From the NCBI RefSeq assembly GCF_963678635.1, contig NC_087069.1, forward strand, positions 7,264,633 through 7,328,632: 64,000 nucleotides of DNA. The letters are read 5' to 3'. Positions 49,313 through 59,730 of the stretch are shown here, piece by piece. Below the pieces are notes generated by a model, which had not been told where the DNA came from, made no database searches, and saw only the letters and a program-made list of their open reading frames with translations. Both the position numbers and the translations under genes were made by a program. The DNA is from Symsagittifera roscoffensis (Eukaryota > Xenacoelomorpha > Acoela > Convolutidae). Position 1 is the first letter of the stretch. Each line of letters begins with the position of its first letter.

Positions 49313-49897
49313 TTTCTCCGTAATTACTGCATATATGAGTAGCAAAACTAAAAGGCAAAAATGAACAAATTAAGCAACTTCTATAGAAAAATTTTTGTGG
49401 TTTTTTCCAGTGGATATTACTACTGGAAGTAATTTGTAGTCAGTGTTATTTCGACAAGCAGAAATAGCCAAAGACTTAAATACCAAGAAGTATCATCATG
49501 GAGCTAAAATTAAAAATAATGCTATCTCATTTTCAGAATTTTTTTTATGAAAACTAGTCGAAAAAAGTCTAAATTTATTTGTAAATTAAGCTTTTTTTTA
49601 ATTTACAGAATTTTTTTGTTTTTTTTTGTCAAAAAACGAACTTCATGCTCTCCGAAACTAGAGTTTCCGAAAAAAAAATTGTTTTCATTTTTTTGTACAC
49701 AGTTTGCTCACACCTAAAATTCTCAAAAGAAATTTTTTGCGCGCTAGAGTAATTGTTTTCTACTATAGTTGGATGAACAAAATTGTTCGAAAATCAGCCC
49801 AGGAATTTTAATTCACTGAAGTTTTTTGAATGTCATTTGTGTAGCCATTAACATTCCCTTATCTTTTTCTTATCATAACTGATAAAAAATAATATCA

Positions 49898-50058
49898 TTG
49901 GCGCTTGGCATAGTGATTAAGCGCTCTAATTGAGATAGTCAGATCCTTTATTTGATCCCCATTGTGCGAGGACGAGCTCTCATTTAAGTTCTAGCTCCAG
50001 TTCTATTAAACATTTATTGCTTTTGGCTGCAATAGTGAAATCATGAACCTTCTAGACG
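49898..50058 (+). mobile_element. tRNA-derived SINE-like element
   Basis: The head GGCGCTTGGCATAGTGATTA resembles a tRNA A box, and TTTATTTGATCCCC a B box about 45 bases on, as in Pol III-driven SINEs. The body matches the relic at 36091. Its 3' end (TCTAGACGCA) abuts the second 475-bp block. Confidence 0.55.
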
Positions 50059-50529
50059 CACTAAAAACTTTGAGTCGCAACAAAAGAGCTTCGTTCCACA
50101 AAAAAATTCAAACTGGAATATGGTGACATTATAGAAATGGACTGACTATGCTTAAACAGGATGGATAAATAGCTTTTCATAGATCCTCTGCAAATCCTAA
50201 AAACCCTGAAAAAGTTGAGAGAATTTTTTTGTATAATTAATCTCCAAATGCGCTTTATCTCTGAAGATATTACCACCCAAGCTGTGGGTTTTTTGTTTGT
50301 TTATCTGGGAATGAGAATAGCCGGTTACTGTTTAAGCAGGACAGAATGTTCCGACAATCGTCTTATAAAAACTTTAAAAGTTTTTTCTAGATTTTAGGCA
50401 TGTTCGACAGTAAAGTAAGCAAATTAAAAATCAATTTTTGAAGAAAAATTGAAAAAAAAATCGGTAGAAAAGCCAAAAAAATTTCAATCTTGTCTTTCAA
50501 ATTTTCCCAGAATGTCAGAAGAAACTCCC

Positions 50530-53500
50530 ATAACTAACTTCGCTTGAGTAAAATCAAGTTTTCAAAGCACAAATAGGCATAAAATAAGCTATTCCAAGCC
50601 CGCTCGCTCAAACTATTCGCTCGTAATTAGACAAAAACCATAAATTTCAATTAGGTTTTTCGGAACGCTGACAAAATTTTTTCAAATTTTGTAAAGGTCG
50701 TTCAAACAACGACTGAATGAGCTTGAATATGATATATCACTCAAACTTTTCACTGAATAAATGTGGCCCCTGATTTAGTGTGGAACACCAAAAAAGAACA
50801 TTACGGGGCCAAACTGTACACTGGATGGGCGCACAATTTCGAGTCTGTATGTTCCCTGATTTCGAAAACAACTGTTTAAACATTTCAAAATGTAAAGGGA
50901 TTCTATTTTCAAAATTTTGGTGAAATCCGCGCACAAATACCCGTAATGTAGATTTTGTCGGCACATTTATTTGTCGCGGAATCCGCAAAAAGGGAATATC
51001 AATAGTTGTTCTGGATTCCGCAACTGTATGTGGATTCCGCAAAATGTGAGTGGAATCCTCAAATCTTCGAAACCGCAAAATTTTAAGGCGGAATCCGCAA
51101 ATGCAAATGGATTCCGCAATTTTGTTTATAACTGTTTTTGCATTTGAACAATTAAAAGCTACAGCTGGAATTTTTATCTATAGTAACGCGGAATTTGAAA
51201 GCAAGGACCTAACCGTTATCAGCGGAATCCACGGATAAATCTCAAAACATTGGTTAGCTAACTCGCTGTATGTCAAATAGCAACGAAGATCAAAAAATAG
51301 TAGCAATGTTGCGGATTCCGAGACAAATCTGACTTTCGTTGAAACCACTTACACTGCACAGAATGCACACTTTAGCCTCGTTATGAAAAACGATGAGATC
51401 AAAAATCACGAGCGCTTTTAATTATCTCAAACTTTTGAATAAATTTTGCCTCTTTTTCGTTGTAGAACCTCCAATAAGAGCAACGAGCTTTAACTTTGTT
51501 GTTAATGGACTGCAAATTTTTTCATGGAAAAGAGCCTAAACTCAATTTCGTGGACCATTTATAATCTGTGAGTTTTTTTTCAAAAAAAAAATACAATCTG
51601 AGTTTTCTATCCTTACTTTATTCCAGTTCTTTCAGGAACACTTCAACGATTAAAACGTATCGTAAGGAGATTTTTTGCGAAGTTTTCATCAAGTTAGCAA
51701 GCAAGCAATTTAGCTGAGAGCTAACAAACGCTTTCACAAACAATCTTAAAATCAAAAATATAGTCAACAGACAATTAGAAACGTAATCATGAACTCAATG
51801 CAACGGAAAAAAATCGTTACCTTAAACTCATAACTTTTCGAAGTTTGAGGTCCACAATCCAATTTTTCCAATTTTTTTTTCAATTATCCCGATAAGAAAA
51901 CCCAATTTTCCCATTTTTTATTCCTCATAACTTGTAGAAATGATCGAGTGAAAAAGATACTTTTTTAAGTTCTTGGCCTCGAAATCACTATAATCTCCTT
52001 CAGAAACTGTTTTGTTTTATATGGAGAAAAAAAAACACTCTGATCAAAAACAATTCGAAGGTAATCATCCAAAGCTATGACCCAACTTTCAAAACTGATT
52101 TGACGAAAAAAATGAGGCGCTTTAAAAGAGCTGATGGTGCGCTGCAACTTACAGCCGATAAAATTGAGATCTTATTTGGTGATGACTAAATTGTGCGCGC
52201 TGGTTTATAAAGAAAGAAGTTTAGGTTCCACTTAATTATCCCCCCCCCCCCTATGGTAGCTACCAAAAAAACTCTATCCTGTATTATTTTACTATCTTTA
52301 TAAATGAATACAATAAGTTAGCACTAAAGCTTGTATTGAGAATTCGAATTTTGCTGCATTCTGATTGGTCAAAAAATTGACCATTTTGATCTGCTTTACA
52401 AGCCCCCTTTCATGAAAGGGGGATTTTTAAGAAGATCCGAAGTTTGTACTAGACAAATTTTACCTGTAAAAAACGTATAGTGAAACTTCTATAAAATATC
52501 CGGAAAAAAAATCCATTTCTTGCGGTAAAGTTGCCTACAGTTGATCGTCAAATTGTCTCTACAACGACTGTTAAATTACAAAACGAATATGGGCAAACAT
52601 ATTCCACAATTAACGCCCCAAATGTCTCAGAGCAACGGTTATCTTTTCATAAGCATAAAGCTTGTGGACAAAAATTAGAGCAAATAAGAAACCTAAGAAC
52701 TCAATGACCCTTTCCCATAGCCCCCTCCGATTAAATTACATAACAGTTTGGCGGTCCTTTTATTGAGTTACTGCACTACAAAGGTTATAATAGGAAAGAG
52801 GCTGAAATTATTCAATACAAAAATTGAGAGTTTTATCGGCCCGTGTGAACAATTTCCCCTGAGTAAATCTAGTGAAAAAATCACTTTCAACCAAGTGAAT
52901 GATCTCCTCCCTAATTTTGATTAGGCGGGATATTGTTCAATTATGGTCCGCTTTGTTCATCAACTTTGCCCAACCAGAATCATCTTTGCAAACCCGTACC
53001 CAAAGGAGGCTATTTTTCTAGATAGAAATTTTATATTGATTATCTAGCCTTGTTTTTTGGTGTTTTTTTTCTGCAGAATTGATCTATTTCTTTTCTAGTT
53101 TGAAAATAAACAATTTCTAGAAAAAAATACTCAAAAATCAGTTCACTGCTCAAACGCAACAAGATAAACATGCTTCGAGTACACAAATCAAAATTAGCTA
53201 TACAATGCAATTTAACGCTTGTTATAACAAAGGTTACTTTGCATTAGGTTGCTGAACCTATTAAGCTTCTTCAAGGCATGAGACCTACTGGTTAACAGCC
53301 TAGCAAGTTGAAGGGCGGGTTTCGAGGGCCACAATGAGACTTTTTTTAAGCTATAAATAGCCTAGATTTAGCTAATTTTTGTATCAGAACGAAGATGAGA
53401 AATAAATAATTTCAAAAAAAATCCCTGCTTTCTCTAAACATTTCATAGGTATTTTCGGACCAGAAATTAGAGTAGATAAAAAGTATTTGAAGTCAGAAAA

Positions 53501-54067
53501 AAAAGAATTTTCTCGTTACGAGAATGCATTTATTTTCCTATCAGTTACTCTCAGAAACGAAACAACGATTACTTTTAAAAGAATTTTTTATATTGATTCA
53601 ATTGAGAGATTCATTTGAGACTAAAAAAAACGGTTAAAAAAACTCAAGAAACCATTAGTATAGTCAACGGACAGAGGAACTGTGTTATTGATAAAACCAA
53701 AAAAAGTTACTTTTTTTTCAAAACTCTTTGAATTAAGAACAGTCTATAATTGACGGAACTAAACCAATTTTAGAACACTCATAGTTTGGTCAAAATTTAT
53801 TAACATGGCAAAAAAAGTTCATATAGTTCAGTTTATAAACAATTATTCAAACACGTGCCTGCACTTAAACAAAAGTTGAATCGAGCCTGAAACCTCTATC
53901 ATAAGAACCTCAGTACTAATGGAGGTTCTACACAAAAGATGGAAGAGAAAAAAGAAACATCAATTCGAGGATATATGTTCGAATAAAAATGTGGAAGCAA
54001 CAAGAAGTTGACTTGACAAAAGTTGACTCAAAAAATAAATAGATGAAACTGTTTGCTTCAAAGTCAA
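50530..54067. other. AT-rich non-coding DNA between lectin and protease genes
   Basis: No gene supported. A cluster of GCGGAATCCGC/GCGGATTCCGC palindromic words lies at about 50975-51325. A 20-bp perfect palindrome CCCCCTTTCATGAAAGGGGG is at 52403-52422. Otherwise nothing is recognised. Confidence 0.5.
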
Positions 54068-57000
54068 TTAGCATACTGCACATTGTCCGTTTACAGGAGC
54101 ATTAGACGTCATTACTGAAGCTATCCAATTTATGAAATGAGTCAACCGTGCAAAATAACTCCCCCCGTCACATTTATCTGAAGAAGGTGCTCTACTTTTC
54201 GACTCGTAATACGTAGCGATACCGTATAAACAGAAAGTCGTCCGCTGATTCAGAAAAGAAGGGTTGATTACGTAGAGAGGGTTGCCTTCGTCGCCAAAGC
54301 AAGTGTTCGTTTTTTCCCGAACACGTGTCGTGCAAACAACATCCTAAAACAAAGTAATAATGTGAGGTGAGCCGCAGTTGCAGTTTTTCTTGCAGATAAA
54401 AGTACAGTAGAAAAAGGCAATTTTACATTCATCGAAAACTTTTATCACCAATAAGTGTAAATAAGTGTTCGCACATTTTCTAGAATTAATTTTTAAAAAC
54501 TTTTAGAGATTACAAATTAAAAAAAAACAAGTTTCCTCGTATCAGCTTCACATCCACATCCAATGATACCCATACCAACACATTCAACTTCTATAAAGCT
54601 TTGGATCAGTAAAAGTGCCTCGATTCAGATTTCAAAAATTTCTGAGCTGGATTTTTTCTCGGAACTTTGATGCGCTGACATTGCTTTTAAAAAGTTGTAA
54701 CTGCTACGCGCTTTAGTTATCGCGAGCTGAATGAATTACAATTTTCCAACCCCTTCTCATTAGGATATTGAACACGACCGATGCAAAATCGCTTTGAAAT
54801 CTTGAGTTGAAAGCATAGCTAAACTTCAGAGGGTATAACAAAGTTGGGTCAGAAATGCTTATTTTTTAAGTTGAAAATTGTCTGAATAAAACACAGCACA
54901 AGCCGAAATATTTCGTCATATTTTCCGGAAGATGAAAAAGAAATTGTAACAAGTAAATTCGTATTAATCCATACCTTCCGACATTTCTTTATATTTTCAG
55001 TGAGAAAAGGCGAGAATGGTTTGTACAGCTTGTTTTCACGAAGATACACTTCCTCGAGAACGTCGGGGAAAGTTCGATTCGTTCCTGATGTTTTTTCCAG
55101 TTTTTTGTTCATTTTTCAAAAATAAAGATCATTAGAGAAACAGTCTGCTCGAATCAGGGCAAAAACCGGATGGATGTGAAATCCTTTTTTCTTGTCTCAT
55201 TTTTTAAAATAATTAAAAAAAAATTGCTCTCTGTCATCTTAGCCATTGTCCTTTTCGAAGGTTTTAGTTTGAATCTTGCAAGAAACCGAAGAGCCAATTG
55301 GTTTGTCTTAATCAAAAAAAAATAAAACATTTGAGGGCCAAATTATTTGCCATTCTTAAATAATCTGTGCTCACGCGTTAAGCATCAGAGATTTTTTTTG
55401 TTATTTCCTGCAAATGCACAAAAAATTTTGCATGAAAAGATATGACCGAAAGCTAGAAAGTATGCATACTGATCAGTCACAGAAAGTAAGCAAACCGGGC
55501 AACATTTTTTGTAGAAAATAGACCAAAAAAAGTTCAAAAAATTTCAAAAACAAATTATTTAACATCCTTCGAATCATGACTAAATGGACTTTAGTAATAT
55601 AAACCACTCCACCAGTCTCGATGATTAATTGTAATACCCATTTTTGCGCACAAAAAAAAACATAAAAACTCAACCAATTACAAATTTCCGCCCCATTAAT
55701 AATGGTCGGAACAGAAAGTGCCAAAAAAAACTACTTGGAAAACGAGCAATACAACTCATAGGCACAGGATGTTTCGAATGTCTTTTTGACTTTATCTGAA
55801 GTATATTTCTGAATAATTTTCCCACAACCCAATTGAAGTTGAATCGATTGGTTTCAAATAAACTAACGCACTAATTAGATGAGTCGCGTAAGATAAAAAG
55901 TATCCAAATTAAGTCAGATAAACTAAGGATAGTAAAAGTATATATATTCTTTCATAGTTTCAGAAAAAGTTGTAGTCGAAAAGCAAAAGTTTATACGTTT
56001 AGAATCATTGTCGCGCTATTTTTGACAAATTCATTCAGAAAACTCGTTTACAAGTTTGGTCCTGCTAATTTTTTTGAAATCTATTTTACTCACTTTAAGT
56101 GGCAAAAAATGCTTACAAAAAGTTTTTTAGCATTGCCGCGTCAGATTTACTTATAAAAAAATATCAAAGTTAACAATTCACGGGAAAAACTTAGAACTAG
56201 CAAAAACCTTAAACTATGAGTAACACAGCTGCATAAAAAGTTTCTTGACTATCTAATTGATCTACTTGTTATTTTGCAATGACAGAATATCAGATTGTTC
56301 TAAGAAAAGATAGCCAAATGATCATAAGACAAAACAGCTTCTGCGCATGAACTGTTTAGATATCAAATCATAAACTGACTTCAAAAACTTGTCTGTTTGT
56401 TTTTACATGCGACAATAGCGAATGGTTCGGGACCATACTTCTAAACCAGTACCGATAAAAAAATGATCATAATTCTACTTCAAACGTTCGGTTTGAGAAA
56501 AAAATCTGATTAGGACTTTGAATAGCAATTACTTCAAAATCTACAAAAATTACAGAGCAAATAATTTTGCAAAGTGACGCCGATAAAATTACAGCAGATA
56601 TCCAACTATTTTAAATAAAATAACAATTTTTTCAAAAAAATTACAAGTACTTATAGAAAATTACGAAATTCCGGGACACATTTCGAAGTTAGAACCAAAA
56701 AAAGAAAAGAAGTCTCCGCTATCTGGCAAGGAGTTTGGGTGACTAAAGTTGTCCCGGAAGCTCAAAGCCTGACTCTCCCAAGCCAACGACTTCCACGATT
56801 TTTGCCGAAAAATAGGACATTCAAATTTAACTAGATTGCCCCAGAGCCAAGAACTCAGCCCATTTTTTGGATGAAGAGAGTTCAAATTATAGATTTTTTA
56901 TAGCGCATGTTTCGACTTTTTCGTGGTTTTTTAGGCAGAATATTCAAATTTTGAGGCGGAAAATAATCATCTGAGAGGCCTTACATATGGAAAAAATTAG

Positions 57001-57332
57001 CCCAGACTTTAATTTCAACAGTTTAATTTCAACAAGCGCATCAATAGTGATGATGTCATGCAATCGTTTGCCTGCGGGATCAATTGCCCTGCCCTACAGT
57101 TTGCACGTTAAGTAGATAAAAACAATCTTGAGTTATGCCTCTGACTTATTACGAAAAAAAAACTGGAAAAAATTGTTATTTTCCTGAATTGGACCCCATG
57201 CCACATGTAGTTATAAGAGTCCCATGTGGTTGTTCAGCAGCACAGGGGTAGATGATGCGTCTCGGCTCAAAGATAGCTTGAGATAACTGGATCAGAGCAA
57301 TGTTGTTGCCGCTTTTAACACTGAACTGGCGC
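54068..57332 (-). CDS. Trypsin-like serine protease homologue, 3' exons only, catalytically lost
   Basis: Exons in transcript order: 57332-57184, 55084-54975, 54343-54068 (stop TAA at 54070-54068). The first shows GNNIALIQLS, the chymotrypsin NDIAL box with the catalytic Asp replaced by Asn, then CGMGSNSG. The second carries the PDVLEEVYL strand and KKC. The third has VVC, NTCFGDEGNPLY (the GDSGGP box with catalytic Ser replaced by Glu), FCLYGIA, DKC and FINWIAS. Phases match. Intron between exons 2 and 3 is GT-AG (631 bp); the one before it (2.1 kb) requires GA...AG. The His exon is not found before copy C begins at 57601, so it lies outside or is lost. It is a serine protease homologue or a decaying gene; an active enzyme is unlikely. 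Confidence 0.8.
55085..57183 (-). other. 2.1-kb intron of the protease-like gene with GA...AG ends
   Basis: The upstream exon ends AATTCAG and the intron starts GAAAAT; the acceptor is AACATCAG before GAACGAATC. Only this cut keeps the family-like reading GMGSNSG-T across the junction. No GT is available in the right phase. No other gene is recognised inside. Confidence 0.6.
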
Positions 57333-57600
57333 CTAAGGCAAATACAAAATAGCTGCAAATTTAAGAAGTGCAAGAACACTCTGACTAATGTTTCCACTTT
57401 TTTCGGAAAAAATAAACAATTGCTTATTGCAGTTATTTTATTACAGTTATTTTAATTGCGATCAACTGACCACAATTAAAAATGGCTTTAGATTTGCGTG
57501 TTGGGTTAGCAAAAGCGCGTTTTTGAATGGTAGCAAAATAGGCCTACCAAATTTACTTAATTGCCTTTACCAATTCAAATTTTCACCACGAACATGCAAC
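57333..57600. other. Upstream intron fragment of the protease-like gene
   Basis: 268 bases between the protease exon acceptor (TGCCTTAG, minus strand) and copy C. No TAAHC-type exon is visible on either strand. Confidence 0.5.
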
Positions 57601-58008
57601 TGGAACCTGATCTAAACTACATTTTATGATTGGATAAATTAAATGTTTTACCAATGTAAAGTATTTAATATTAACCAATCATGATCCATCTAACTAACAA
57701 CCCACTTATTTGTAAGTGCTGAAGTTACTTGTAATTTCAGCACCAGAGAGATTTGAATTTAACTTAGAAATTAGTTGGACTCTCCCGAGCACTTCAGCAG
57801 CCGCAATAAACCAGTATACCCTAGATCTATTGAGCCTAGCAGAGACTAGTTAAACAACCTGAGACTAGATAGTATAAGAGTAAGATTAGGATCGGTATTA
57901 GACTAAGAAGTTGCACGAATCTATCCGGCCGAAAATAAGATAGCGTGACGAGCAGACGGTGTACCCTATCCGAAATTACTCTATGAGTTACACTTCGGTC
58001 CAAACTCA
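57601..58008 (+). repeat. 5' LTR of copy C (408 bp)
   Basis: TG...CA ends (TGGAACCTGATC...CCAAACTCA). The end differs slightly from the others (TTACACTTCGGTCCAAACTCA). The palindrome has one mismatch (GAAGTTAC). Confidence 0.95.
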
Positions 58009-58010
58009 TC

Positions 58011-58032
58011 TGGTGCGACCATAAGTCTCGAA
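58011..58032 (+). promoter_or_regulatory. Primer-binding site of copy C
   Basis: The same 22-base tract as in copy B, two bases after the LTR, here continuing CTCGAAC, which complements a canonical GTTCGAG T-loop start. Confidence 0.75.
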
Positions 58033-58096
58033 CAAGACCTTAATAGATTAGAATTAACCAAAATAGATTAGAAATTAGACAAAAACATTTACAAAA

Positions 58097-58330
58097 ATGT
58101 TATACGACAATAATTTAATCGAAATGTCTCTACGACTCAATAGATCAGAGCCAATATTCCGAACCATAACAGAACTACCCGGAATTGGAAGAAGACCTCG
58201 AACCAAAGACGACATACGACAAAGTAGAAACTTGCCGTATAGTTATATGATAGTTCGGCAAAAGCCAGAACAAACTTTTATATTTCGAATACTACTTGCA
58301 ATGAATTTAGATTTCCATTTGCAAACATAA
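58097..58330 (+). CDS. ORF0, 77-aa conserved leader protein (copy C)
   Basis: Intact and the same length as 16322-16555; 71 of 77 residues agree. Basic, no recognised family. Start chosen as the first ATG after the PBS; it sits in context AAAAATGTTA in both copies. Confidence 0.65.
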   Translation: MLYDNNLIEMSLRLNRSEPIFRTITELPGIGRRPRTKDDIRQSRNLPYSYMIVRQKPEQTFIFRILLAMNLDFHLQT

Positions 58331-59262
58331 AACCTTGAAGTTACTCTTCAAAATCATTTCAGGCGCTAAACAAATTTATTAATATACAATAACGATTGAT
58401 AAAAAGATCTAAGATCGTTTTCCTAAAACTCTGCAGTATTATACAAAACATGTTTGAAAAATATTTATTGGAAAATAAAAATAAAAATTAGTAGCATGAC
58501 AATAAATGGTTAGTAATCATAAATCATCCTGTTGTTCCAGCTTCATCATCTAAAACATAACAGCAATCATAAACCCACTAATATCATCAAAACACTAAAT
58601 CTTTCCTTTACACACATTTAAAATTTTATTAAAACTTAAATTCACTTAATTTTAAAACCAGATCATCAAGGCTTATCCTTGGATCTTAAATCATTTTCTA
58701 CTTAATTAAATTTCAAATTTGATCATCAAGGCTTATCCTTGGATCAAACAGAACAACTTTGTTCTCCCCCACCCACTTAATTAGTGTCTAACGACCTCAA
58801 ATGTCGATTCACTACCCAACCCTTTCTAAAGACCTAAGACTAATAGAAATTTTTAAACAAAACTAATCATTCAAATTAAGATAAACAGTGAAGAACTTCG
58901 GTTATTCATCCTTCACTTGACCCCCCCTCTTACCAGACCCAGGATAAATCTTAGACTTAGTAAGTTTAAAATAGTATCTAACGAACTACTCGCGTTCTAA
59001 TTATACCTGAACCTTGTGGATCGATTTACTATTCTCCAACCCTTGAACACAATCACTACCCCTAAGTAAGATTAAGTAAGTTAACACCTTAACTTATACT
59101 AGCCACGAGAAAGTAAAAAATCATTCTTCGGAATCGATATACTTTTCTCTCCAACCCTGAACAAACAGACCCAGGTTAAGCTAACCAAAAAATCGTAAGA
59201 ACTAACAGTTTAGGAAAATAGAAATCATTTAACAACCCTTTGCATCCGTCATTCTAAACCTT
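58331..59262 (+). other. Long 5' leader of copy C
   Basis: About 930 bases, no ORF. It has the same repeated AACCC/AGACCCAGG modules as copy B, plus a duplicated GATCATCAAGGCTTATCCTT phrase at about 58663 and 58722 (copy B has it once). Confidence 0.55.
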
Positions 59263-59730
59263 ATGTCATTTAAAAACCTAGGAAATAAACAAACAATCGT
59301 TTTACACAATTGTGAAATAGATAACAAAAAATACGACCTTGTAATCACACCTCATACACAAACAGTTGGATACATTCGAACAAAACGACAAACACTAAAA
59401 AGAAAAATAACAACGAAACAAAGACAAATAACACGAAAAAGATTTTCAAAAAATCGAAACGCATTTTCAGAATCAGAAACCAACAGTTTAGACGAACTTT
59501 ACAAACTAAAAGAATCAATAGATAAAAATTGCCCAATTCACGATCAATTATATTTCTCTGACTCAGAAACAACTTCAAATTCATCACAAAGAGGAAAAAG
59601 AAGAATAAAAAAGCAGTACAAACACAAACCAGTACATTTATACAATTGGAATCAACCAATTCGACACATTAATAATTACATAATAACAGTAATCGAACGA
59701 AAAAATGAGTTCAACGCACACCCCAGGTGA
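59263..59730 (+). CDS. ORF1, 155-aa basic protein (copy C)
   Basis: Intact. Lys/Arg/Gln-rich with a strongly basic central segment (about residues 38-66) and a second basic patch near 112-122, Ser/Asp/Glu-rich between. No membrane span and no recognised family; nucleic-acid binding is a guess from charge. It overlaps gag by 26 bases at an A6 run, with gag in the +1 frame, so ORF1 could be made separately with reinitiation at gag, or joined to gag by a +1 slip. Most gypsy elements have nothing coding before gag. Confidence 0.65.
   Translation: MSFKNLGNKQTIVLHNCEIDNKKYDLVITPHTQTVGYIRTKRQTLKRKITTKQRQITRKRFSKNRNAFSESETNSLDELYKLKESIDKNCPIHDQLYFSDSETTSNSSQRGKRRIKKQYKHKPVHLYNWNQPIRHINNYIITVIERKNEFNAHPR

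Noticed and set aside
48788-50276. Identical 71-codon minus-strand ORFs in both 475-bp blocks
   Set aside because: Identity reflects the recent duplication of the block, not selection; the protein resembles nothing.
50737-51078. 113-codon minus-strand ORF
   Set aside because: It overlaps the palindromic GCGGAATCCGC cluster and has no family signal or splice context.
52403-52422. Perfect 20-bp palindrome CCCCCTTTCATGAAAGGGGG
   Set aside because: Isolated, with no flanking repeats or gene context; it may be chance or a tiny element relic.
56661-56885. Minus-strand 74-codon ORF as a missing protease exon
   Set aside because: No chymotrypsin-fold motif and it would fall between exons already joined in phase.
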